Origin: Aplysia californica
Taxonomy: Eukaryota > Mollusca > Gastropoda > Aplysiida > Aplysiidae
NCBI RefSeq assembly: GCF_000002075.1
Contig: NW_004797788.1
Location: forward strand, 118,718 to 182,717
DNA: 64,000 nucleotides
Reading direction: 5' to 3'
Shown here: positions 36,424 through 48,400 of the stretch, piece after piece
How the letters are laid out: each line of letters starts with the position of its first letter
How positions within the stretch are numbered: the first letter of the stretch is position 1
Notes under the pieces: model-generated
Told to the model about the DNA's origin: nothing
The model's input: only the letters and a program-made list of their open reading frames with translations
The model's database searches: none
Program-made: the position numbers and the translations under genes

Positions 36424-39400
36424 CTGCAACAAAGAAGTGGGGACACACATATTTTTTTGTTTTTAGTAAGTGTTTTACAGCACTTGCAACACAATAAGGT
36501 CATATAAATGCCTAAGACTAGAGGTGTTACAAGTGAGTAACAAACACAAAAAAGAAGGAAGGGAGATATGGAGGACACATTGTTTTAACATTTGTTTTGG
36601 TAAGAGTTTACAGCACTTGCAACACAGTTATTTTATTTTGTTTTTGCAAGAGTTTTATGGCACTTGCAACACAATAAGGTCATATAAGTGCCGAAGATTA
36701 GAGGTGTTACAAGAGAGTAACAAACACAAAAAAGAAGGAAGGGAGATAAAGACGACAGATGTTTGATAGGAAAGAAGAAGGAAACCACAGCAGAGCACCC
36801 GCCAACCAAGTTACAAAAGTACTGAAGATTAGAGTTATTACAATAGAGTAATTAACACAAAGAAAAAGTGAGGAGAGATAAGGACAACAGATGTCCGATA
36901 GGAAAGAAGAAGCAAACCACACTAGAGCATCCACCAACCACGCACTGACAACCTTTAAGAGAGAGGGCAGACAGATTTCATTTGTCACAGTTCTGTTGCA
37001 GTGTGTCAGATGCCATGCATACATTCCCTTGGCGTCTCTCTTCCCTTTTCTTCAAATTCAGAATTGATTTTAGGTTTAAAAAAAAAATATAAAAAAAAGA
37101 CAGCTGACGCTGATGTCAATAACTAAATAATATACTATCACGCACCCCTCAATAGGTTATCACTGAGCGTTGACCACATATTGCTGGCAGCTTCCACCAC
37201 GATGCATACAACACCGACTTTTCAGACCAGATGAGTTAAAACAATCTATTTTTCAAGTTGACAAGTATACTTTAACCAATTCTGCACCAATAACTTCATT
37301 TAAAGTTTGCTGAAGTTGAAATCAAACCATTTGCTGCCAAGTAGAGGTCATGATAACAGGCAAGGTATTATACTGAGCAAGGTATTTTTCATGTTTAAAG
37401 CAAAAAGCAAAACTATATGTAGCGATGGAAATTATATTTCATCAATTATATGCCCATTACATGTAGAGATAGAAATTTCACTTCGTCTATTCATGGGTCT
37501 CAACTCAGATTTTTTTAAAAGGAGGAACTTTCCATGTGATCGCGACAGAAGCCCATTTTTGCGAGACACCCACTATTATTATACTGTGGGACCCTAGAAT
37601 GTTGAAATAAAAACCATCAATTTATCAAAGCAAGGTTATTTCATACCAGTTTGAGGGTTTGGAAGATAATTTCAAGTAAGAGTCACTTACCAAATATTTA
37701 CAATCTTGATTACGTACAGAAAGTAGAGGCACACTGTGGTCTTGTGCGACTTATTTATATTTTACATTCATCATATTCGCCTATATAAACTATATAAAAA
37801 TGAATCTTGTTTTGAGCCTGGGAAAAGGCCTAGAACCAGAATATTGACTGTCATGAACCAGTCTGGGTGTAATGATTCATATAATATACGTGAAAGACAA
37901 AATTAATGCTAAAACTCAAAGTAGAGTAGAGTAACAACTTGAATAGCTCAAGTAAACCTATTCAGTGAGAGGGGTGTAGGAACTGTGGGAGGGCACGATA
38001 CAGTGACACTGAAATTCTGTGAATCTTTAACAAAAATCTAAAATATAGAGACATAATTTACTGTCACCCATCCAATGAAACGCGAGCACTTAGGCCTCTG
38101 CCCTAAGTTCATTAACACGCTTACAAGTAGTTATGACGGATCCCGATTATACACAAGGCATGTACAAACGTGCACTTTACTTTGCAGAGAGCTGTAGTAG
38201 TAATCAAAATTCTAAATATTAAAATTTGCTGCCAATTTGTTTTCTTTTTTTTGTCCACTAATGTTGCGTCCAGCCATCCCCCCATCCCCGAGTGTATTTT
38301 TTTTTTAAATCGATAATCTCCCCCCATTCCGGAGTCCTGTACTTCACAGCGCTCAGAACGCGCGCAGGTTCATTGACCGGTCATAATGACGAGCCCGACA
38401 AAATGCTTGTGTAACTTTCTTCCCTTTTTCCCCCCCCAGCAAGCGACAGCACAGTGACGAACATTATTTTCATGGCGACACCACGTTTGTAATGAAGAAC
38501 CTGCATGTTACAAATGTTGCGTTTTCAGACTTTTACAGACAAATTTCTGAGATCTTGATTTTCCGGTCGAGCCTCGGTGTCACATACAATTCCGCTTGCC
38601 TCTATAGCCGCCTGTTCGCTTGAAACGTACTCTCAGACCGGGAAAAGCCGAATTAACATCACAATCCCTACGGGCAAAAATGAACTTAAAGACGTTATCG
38701 GATTTGGTTTTCAAATAATGTTTGAAATCTTTTATGTATTTTCCCTCGTCTCGGCGATTTTTTTTCAAATTCCCAGGTAATTCCCGAGGCCTGGCAGTCA
38801 CTCTGCTCCCAGCAACTCTCTTTCTGATTGACCCGCTTTTTCAGTAGCGGAGTTTAGCGGAGGACATGGCAGTAGCGGAAATCCGCTAAGGAGCGGAATA
38901 TTGAGACCCATGCTATTACAATCTCAATTCTTTTTTATCTTTGGAGAGTTTTCCTGAAAGTTGACAAGTGCTGGCGGAGCAAAACAAAATTCCTGTTCCA
39001 ACCTCTAATTACAGTGGCCTGTATTTCAAAAATACCATTTATCTGCTTCAAGCTAACAAAATATATTTGTAAAATAATTGCCAAACGCTGCATCCCAGGA
39101 GGTACATCAGGAACCAGAATAGTCTCACAAACAGTCTCTTGAACAGAAATAAGTCATTCATGCTGACAACCCACCCCCCAATAAACCCTTGCATTGATCA
39201 ATACAACATGAAGACACAACAGATTGACTCACTCAAATTTGGCTGTCTCAGGCTCAGTCTCCAACAACTCTCTCACTGGTGATTTGGGGATACTCTTCAA
39301 ATACTTGTCTGAGGACAGATGAAACATTTCACAGGTCAGTAAGCGATTGCCCAGAAAAAGATTTATGCATGCATTGTAGACATAACAATACATTCATTTA

Positions 39401-42400
39401 TCATATATACAAAAGTTCCAACTCAGAAACTGTCTTTGCTGATTTGAGCTTGTGTTCTTTCAATAGCCAACCTAGCAAGCATTTCAGTTTTTCCAGGACC
39501 CCTAGTCATCATGATTTTCCCACATTCTTTCACTTTTCGAAAGTAATAAAATGAGATTATTGCAAGGTAAGACATGCTTTTTTCTACCTTTAACAGTTAA
39601 AGTGTTCTTTCACATGCACAATTTATGTACAGATCACCCACCCTTTTCATCCTCATCAGGGAAGACTTTTGAGTACATCCTTTCTACTTTAAGAGACCAG
39701 GGCAGAGAAAAACTAGCTTTAAATAATAACCAAAGAAAAAACAAGTCATTCAGTAGCCATGTCTGCATGAGCCTTGCATAAGACCAACCACTCAGTAAGA
39801 TCTCCACATCTGTCACAGGATCTTTTCTCAACAAGCAACACCACTGGACATTCAACAATAGAGCTGGGTCGCAAGCGCGAGAACGGAACTGAATAAACCA
39901 CTCTTGCCTGCGGAACGCGATTCACTTCAGCGGAACGCGGAACAGTATCGCCAAACGATTCCCGATTCACTCCCCAGTCGCTGTCACCACCTTGTGGCTT
40001 GTTTAACCTACTGCTCACGAGCGCAAGAACTGAACGGAACACTTAGTATGGCTACCCTTATTTCACAAAAGATGGTATAGTCCAACCCTCCTATTAAAAC
40101 AAAATGAACGGGGTCCAACCAATAGACAGAAGGCATTTTATGGAGCCATTGTTTTAACGAATCATGGGGTGGGGGGGGGGGGATTTATGGGGTCACTAAT
40201 TGAGGTCAGTTGATAGAGCAGCGCAACAAAGGGTGTGCGGCGGAGAGGATGGCGGAACAACAAGAGTGGTACTCGCACTCGCCAAGTGGCGTTGACATGA
40301 CACTGTTCTGTTTCAGTCGGTGTTGCGCCACAGTTCCACGAGCGCTCGCATACTCGCGGTTCTTTGAAGCCGACTGAATTGCGAATCGTCACTCTCAAAT
40401 TTGGCCAGCCCTACTCAACAAGTCCATCACCATCAGGGTGCCTTTTCATCTTTTGTAAAGGTTCTAAAGACTTTGCCCTGATTTAAAATAGAGACAAGGA
40501 GAAAGACAGAGAGACAAGGAGAGGAAAAAAGACAAATGGGAGAAAGAGAGAGCGGGAGAGAGGGGGAAAAAGAAAGCAGAAGGAGACTCCATGAACCTGA
40601 AATTTCAGTCCAATCAAGAACAAGGAATTCCTTCAATATCCTATACAACTCTCTGAACTCTAAAGAGATACTTTGTCTTAGACCAGGTCACAGCTCCCTC
40701 ACCTATATGAGGTTTCATCATCCTGTAGTAGACTCGCCACACAGCATCCAGAGACATGCCACTGTCCAGGTAGATCGCTCCAGCCACAGACTCAAAAATA
40801 TCCCCCAAGGCTTTGGGAATCTCCATCTCTACTTCCTCTTCATCCTCCTCCTCTTCTGCTCCTTCCTCAACCTCTCCATCCTCCAGCTGGCGGAACTGTC
40901 CACAGAAAAAAAAACAACAACACATTTCACTCAGTCTTCTTTGCTTACATCGTTTTTCTTCTCATTCTTCAAGTTTAGAGTATAAGGGTAACTTCAATGC
41001 TTTAGAAACAAATCATTATCATACCTCTTACAAAATTGTGTCTACTGAACAACGTTAATAGCATGTCACCAATCGTCACATTAATGATGAATAATTATGT
41101 CAAAAGATGCTACATTTCTCCCCTGAGAAATAAACGAAGCATCCAAACTTACAATCGTTTCAAGGGTTTCATATCATCAGTACTTACAGAATACATGCAT
41201 TTATTATATATATATTGGCTATATCAACAATATTCACATAAAGCCCAGCACTCCAAGAACATAGCTACATTTAGACAGAGAAAGAATAACCAATGTCACA
41301 CCTCTTCATCAATGTCAATGTCATCCTCATTCTTCTCTTTTTGCCTTTTCACAAACTTGTCAATGACAGAGAACAGAGAGGGCGAGATGGCCTTGAAGTA
41401 TTTGTGGAAGCCCCACTTGACCGCCAGGGCAGCAAAGATATTGTTGTTGACCAGGGCCGAGCGCAAGTCTGTCAGTATACCAGGAGAATACTTCTGCGAG
41501 TCCTCATAGAGATGTCGGGTGATCACATAGTCTAGGATGGCATCTCCAAGGAACTCCACACTACCAAGTTAGATAAACAGAAGGAAAAAAAATTTAATAT
41601 AAATCAGACTTTAGTAAGTATTTCAGCAGGATTATCACATCAAAGAAGCATAACTCACTTACTGCCACACCCAAAGTGTTTCAGATGAAATCGATAGAAA
41701 GGAGTACATATATTACTGAAACCCTTCGTTTTCTAGTTTCCTATTTATTTTTATTATTAGCTAATGTGTTTCTGGGCTGGTCTTCAAGGGTGCACACATG
41801 CAGTCTTTTATAAGTCGATTGAACGTTGTTTGAATTACACCCTTTGATAACTGAATAAAATTTTGATTTTTGTTGTGGAAATACATTATGGCATAATATC
41901 AACGAACCTTGCAACATTTTCGAACTGATGGACCTATATATTACATCAATAGGTCTGGTTGGATATAAACTTTTCTTGTGCTTGAAAAGGATGACAGCAA
42001 TGCTGACCCAAGTGTAGCAGAGGCTGGTTAAAGGCTGTAGGGATTCGTGGCTGTGAACTTAGACATCTAAATCCAGGCCCAGTTGTTTAATTTTCTTAAA
42101 GGACTTTTTTCTTCAAAATATTTTGACATATTTGCAAAAGATTACACTGAAAATTAACATTCAAGATATTATCTTTGAAATTTCTTTTGCATTTTGAAGT
42201 ATGTTTCACTGCCTTTTTGCACACCAAGTTTCATTATTGCGTGTTTATTAATAAGGTCACAATCATTCTTTTCAGTAGGTGTCAAAACACTTGGCCTTCT
42301 TCGGATGTGAAGTCATAAAATGCTCGCCTGCGAGTGAGTTAAAAGGAGATGACATGACCAACAAATGTTCAACCATTTTTGGGCATTTTAGAAAAGTACA

Positions 42401-45400
42401 TAATTATTCTTAGCTTCAAAACTGACAGTGGTGTCTCTGCAATATACATTATAAAGTAGTGGCAACAATCTGAGTCAAACAAAAGATACAACAAAACTTT
42501 GCAGTAATGAAAATAAGAATGCTCACCATGACTACATACATGCAAAATATACAAATGAGGAGTCGGGCTGCCTGTGTTTTAACCAACTCTTCCTGATTAA
42601 CAAGACAATTCACAGAATGGCTAACCTGAGAAGATAATGTAATAGCTTTTGTAGCTTCTCCCCCCCCCCCCCCCCGCCCCCCTTTCATAACTAGGGCCAA
42701 TAAGTCATCAGTCAAAGGTTATACACAAAGAGGCATTTTTCCCCACACACATTCCACCTACCGCTGATAGCAGTCTGTGATGGTATTATAGTGGTACGAA
42801 GCGTGGGTGAAGGCCTGCAATAGATAGGAGCGGTCTTGGAACTTGTAACAGATCTTTTCCTCCAGCTCTTCAAAACCTTCCAGTAGATGATTGAGCTGAA
42901 CCATGTTCTCGGGGCTGCGGGAAAACATTGGCGATGGTGGGCAACGCAGTTCATCAAACTCTTGTTCAGAAATCTGAAATAGATGGAAAAGAGAATTGGG
43001 GACCTAAGTTTGACTTTTATAACGCATGAACACTGTGCGAACATTGAAAAAAGAAACCATAATAAGCAGCGTCTGTATGAAACCCACTTTCAATCCATTA
43101 AGTCGGTGAAAAAGCAGAATTTTACCTAAATACCAGACCAGATAAAACAGAGTTGCGCTGGAAAACGTCACACGCACATGGAGGAGATAATAAGGAAATA
43201 AAAAATAATATTCAGGATGACAAATCAAGGTTTTTTAAGAACATCCAAGCAGAGAAACAAGTGGCAAATCATGATCACAGATGCCTGTTTCAGGTGTGGC
43301 ACTCCCTGATGATGATGGATGGGACTGTACCATTCAGTAGAAATGTAGAAATGAAAATGATGGGATTTAATTGAGAAGCGCATACTGTCATTTTTAAAAA
43401 ATCTGAACAGTAACGAGGAAAAATTGCACCTCACTGGTATTTCTTTACAAATCTCAGGCAGATTGGAATTTTTCATATGTTTAAGGCAAAACCCAAGCTC
43501 CACATGGCTTTTCGGTACCCTGATACAGTGACATGTAAGGACTCATATCCTCATATCATTACATCGAAGTTTAATAGAACATATGTCCACCAAGCAAACC
43601 CAATAAAAGCAAATTCTCTCACCTGCTGCCAGGAGGTCTTCCCTTGTCTCCCTTCTCCAGACTTCTTGAGATCGGCGTCTCCCTTCTCACTGCTGCCTCT
43701 CTTCTTTTTGGGAAGAACCTTCAAGCCCAGCCAAGACATAAACATGAGGGCAGCCTTCCTGCCACAAGTGGTGAGATAGCAGCCAATGAGTGCCTCCACA
43801 CAATCGGCCACACTCTTGTCCGGCAGCCCGTGGTGACGCTGCAGGCTGTACGGGGTGAGCACGGCCGGCCCAGCCCCCTCTAGGTCCTCACGCTGCTCTG
43901 CCTCCTGGCTCTGTTCTATCCACTGCAGCTCCTTCTCAAACTGAGCTGTCTCGTCCGGCCGGGCCGAGCCTGATACCTTACCACCTGGAAGTGGTTCGGG
44001 GGCGGGGGCAGGGGCAGACACACAGAACATCAGTGTTGATATTTTAATGTTTTAGTGAGAGTTTTACGTACTTGAAAGACAAATACGTCATATACGTGCA
44101 GAAGATTAGAAATGTTACTTCTAGAGAGTAACATACAAAGAAAAGATGGAGGGATAAGGATGATGAATGTTTGGTGAGAAAGAAGAATAAAAACCACATC
44201 AGAGCACACACCAACCACCTGCAGTGTGGGTTTGAAAACACCATCAAATCACAAATCCTACAGTAAGGGAACTAACAGAAAGGGGATCACAGAAGGCCTG
44301 TCCACTGAACAAAGGTTGCACATTTGATAGGATGAACACAGTTATCAACATAAGTACACATAATTTATCTGTTACCCTATTGGTTTTCATATTTGTGCAA
44401 TAAATAAATACGAAAAATCTTATCATTGCGTTGAGAGGAATGTTCATGTAATTTTTAAAAAGCCAAGAATAAATGAGCTGAACTTGAAAGGGTCGTGTCG
44501 TCTGCTTCCCGTCTATCATAGATTGGTTTAAACAACCAAAATTAAGCATTTCAACAACAAATTATTGAGAGAATCAATTTGAGTGCTCAAAAATATTACT
44601 GACAAGACTTTAATTTAGATATCTTCAGACTTTTTAAAAAATCTATCAATGACTGATTGTTTCAGAACACCTTGATGTCATAATTACATTAGTTTACTTT
44701 ATTAATGCAGTGCCTGGTATTTCAGAGCTTAGCTCCAACTTACCATTTAATTTTAATGACATAGTATTTTTTATCATCAAAATAACATATTACCTTAGAA
44801 ACATTTTTTTAAAGTATATTTTAAACCCAAAATAAAATATAAGATTCATCCCTAAGGCGTTGATGTTGTCAATCCCAACATTTAAAAAACAATATTAATT
44901 CGGCCTGTACCTATCATTTTTGGTTTTGAGTCATCTTCATGACGGCCCTCCCGTAAGTGTATATAAATCATGTTGCAATATTGAATATGAACTTTTTATG
45001 AGTATGAAACAAAAAGAAAAGGATACAGTGGGAAAGAGTTTAATATGTACACAAGCAAAAAATGCAATGAACAAAGAAAAATTGCAAATGACATAATCAA
45101 AGTCACAAGTAAGATCTTAGGATTACATTTTTCAAAACAAAACCAAATTTAAGGTTAGCAGACCTGCCACTCTATGAAATCTAAAAATCAGGATTTTAGA
45201 GTTTAAAAAATCAGGATCTGGTGAAAAAAATCGGGATCAATGGCAAATCAGTCATAAGGGGCACTGGGGAAGGGGGGGGGTCCTGGTTCCCTTTTATGAG
45301 GCAAGTATGTAAGACAAAACTTTTGCAGGAATAAGTTTTCTAAATCGAGAGAAAACTGAAAGACAGCATTATTATATGTAATCGAGTCGGGAGTTAGATA

Positions 45401-48400
45401 GACTGGGGGAGCGCAGGTTGCAGTAAAACTGAAACTCTCGTAGTCTTGAAAATAGCTGACACATAACTCTAATCATCCATGCAAAAAGCCCACGTTCTAA
45501 TACAGTAACAACGTTTGACTTCCAACGCATATACACTCAAGGCACCCCCCCGAAAAAGAGATTGCGCCAAGGTTGTTCATTTATTTTTTCTTCTTATTCC
45601 TTTCCCCTCAATTAGTACTTGTATCAGGGCACGCACTTTAAGCCCAAGTGTAAAGAAAATACCCCCACCCCCTCCCCCCGGTCGTCCCATACTGGTTAAG
45701 TCCTGAAAACACCTCGACCAATGCGACTGGTGTGAATGAACTTTGTTGACCCGACAACCGACGGTCCCCGACACACGCGCTACTTACACGTACGGGGTCA
45801 TGTCACGTGATGCGAATGAGCATTTGAAAGTTTCACTGACAGGTCTTGATGAAGGGCCCAACTAACGAAAACTTAGACGAAGCTTGCTTTTAAAGCTACG
45901 GCAAAACAACGAATAGATTATTCTTAGGCCCATGTCATAATTGTTACAGTAATCAGGACACCATCGGAGAATTCTGGGTTATAAAAGCGAAAGTAGATCT
46001 TGAGCGTATCCAAGTCGGAATTCAAAATCGATACTACGTCAGTTTTAATTGAAATAACGTGCGTGAGTCATCTACTAGATTCCGCATAGATGCTTTAGAA
46101 AAAGGAAGTTGTTAGGGGACTGGGGGACTGCAAAGAAACAACCTTTGACCTTTGGATCGAGGTCAACAAGCCATCATTGGACATATCTAGATTCTACTGA
46201 TTCATTATATCTAGATCTAGATCTACTTAAGTCAGTTAAGTTAATTAGTACGGTGGGAGAATCTAGATCTAGAGCCAAACACTGTTAATGTAAGGCGAAT
46301 TTATCATTTATGAAGACAGGTTTGTTGATCGATCCAGATCTAGATCTAGTTGTACTTACTTATGACATAGACTGTAGACTACACTTTTTCAATTAAAAAT
46401 TTGCAGTCTGTGTCTATAATATCTAGGCCTAGTAGTAGACTTAGTATTTGTATTACTAAAGATTCTCTACTTCCAAGGTACTGCAATCCTTCTTTCGGCT
46501 GGGTTAGAATACACCACATAATATTATTCTCACCCGCTTTTTTCGTTTCCGCCCTTTTTAGACCTAGAATCTAGATCTAGATCTAGGCCTAGATTTAGAT
46601 ATATTTCGCTTATGTTTTGAGTTTTTGTGCAGTCCCCTTAAAAGTTCCATTGCAATATCTTGGTAGTTGAGAATCTTTGGTATTACTATACTAGATCTAG
46701 ATCTAGATCTAGATCTAGGCCTAGATTTTAGATATTATAGACACAGACTGCAATTCTTTTAAGGAAGAGGCTAGCCGTACTTAATGACTGCTAGACTGGC
46801 AGTGTAGCCGTACTTATTTTTAATATGATGGCTAGACTGACCATTTTAAAAAAAAATAGGCCTACTGAATTGTAAATATAAATTTTTAGTGTGCAGTACC
46901 TAAAGTATTTGTATTTGAGACGAAACAAGGTGCCTTAATGACAGGGCATGTATTTTAAACCTCCCGTTTTCTAATGTTAATAGGGCCTAAGATAAGTACG
47001 AGTCTAGCCGTACTTAAGTACGACTAGACTTCTTGGCTAGCCGTACTAGACTGAGAGTCTAGCCGTACTTAAGGATGGCTAGACTGTCAGTCTAGCTGTA
47101 CTTAATATTGATGGCTGAATTGTAAATGAAATTTTTGGTTTGCAATGCCTAAAGTATTTGTATTTCAGACAAAACCAAAAGGTGCCTACTGACTTGCATG
47201 TATTTGAACCTGAATAATTACTAGATCTAGATCTAATGAGACCTGTGTACTTAACAGGCTTGAGTCGATAGGGCCAAACCTAGATCTAAGTACGGCTAGA
47301 CTGGCAGGCAGTCTAGCCGTACTTACGGCTAGCCATTTCGTTCTTTTAAATTAAAAAAGTGTAGGCCTACCATATAGTGTAGTCTATAACGTCTAAAGTC
47401 ATAAGTAGTACTACTACTAGATTCTAGATCTAGATCTAGAATCTAGATCTTATCTAGATAGATCCAATTCTAGATCAACAAACCTGTCGACATAAATTAT
47501 AAATTACCCTTAAATAAACCGTGTTTGGCTCTAGATTCTCCCACCACACCCATTACCGTAACAATTACTAGATCTATGTACTGTATCAGTAGGATCTAGA
47601 TCTGGATCTACATAGTACGAACTATTACGCTAGATCTACACTAGATTCTACGTCAATTCTACAGGATCAACAAACCTTTCGACATTCGCCTTTCACCAAA
47701 AACAATGGGTGACTCTACCATATGATACTCATTAATTTTTTCAAGCAGTACATCATAGCGGCCAAAAACATCGCCAACAGTCAAATCAGAAATCGTGTTG
47801 TCAATTAGTCAAGGGAGGAAATTTAAATGTTGTTGATGTCTAATGATGGCTTGTTGACCTTGATCCAAAGGTCATAGGTTGTTTCTTTGTAATCCCCCAG
47901 TGCCAAAAGCAGCGCTACGGGGCTGTACAGTCCCCGAGTAGGTAGCGCTAACAACTTCCTTAGAAAATAGCGTACCAAGTTCCTGCTGATAAGAAGTCCA
48001 ATCGGTGCTTCCAAACAAAAGAGATTGCAGAACGTTTTTTATTTTTTTCTGAGAAATGGATGCAACAGACGCAACAACAAAAAATCAGGATACTGGTGAT
48101 TGAAATCGGGAAAATCGGGATGCTTGAGATTTGGGGCAAAAAATCAGGATATCCCGATTAAATCGAGATGAGTGGCAGGTCTGGGTTAGTGACAAATCTT
48201 AAAAATAAGATTATGAAAAAGCTTGGCATTTCATTGGAATCAACCCTTCCAGTTTTCATTATTAAATTTCATTTTCATAGCAATCCAAGGACAAACTCAG
48301 ATGAATTCTGAGCACATACAACCAAGCACACACAGAAATGTAAACTTAGGCCACACTAAAGCTTAAATCTTTATGTACCTGCACAAGATGCTTCATCCAC

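Larger units (their letters stand above)
36424..39232 (-). other. Dicer last intron, 2.8 kb
   Basis: Holds a cluster of three family R copies next to the acceptor (36461-36940) and a 1.4-kb transposon (37492-38912). Little unique sequence remains. Confidence 0.85.
45159..48183. mobile_element. Foldback-like non-autonomous DNA transposon, 3025 bp, TIR CAGACCTGCCACTC, 6-bp TSD
   Basis: The 14-bp perfect terminal inverted repeats are flanked by GGTTAG on both sides (45153-45158, 48184-48189). Subterminal AAATCAGGAT/AATCGGGAT motifs recur at both ends in the same direction. Inside, a large imperfect inverted repeat pairs about 46096-46420 with 47350-47967. The centre has CTAGAT hexamer chains, CTAGCCGTACTTAAG palindromes and a ~250-bp duplication. 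No ORF of note. A second family member is nested at 61837-62701. Confidence 0.9.
43985..48378 (-). other. Dicer intron, 4.4 kb, the longest in the window part of the gene
   Basis: Holds family R copy 11 (44051-44221) and the 3-kb foldback element (45159-48183). I searched for an exon matching the acidic insert of human RNase IIIa and found none. Confidence 0.85.

Noticed and set aside
36424-36578. N-terminal extension of the last Dicer frame
   Set aside because: It reads through family R copy 8. The conserved junction at 36423 with a good acceptor makes it intron.
43985-48378. Missing Dicer exon for the acidic RNase IIIa insert
   Set aside because: No frame with splice sites and similarity was found; the flanking exons join in phase without it.
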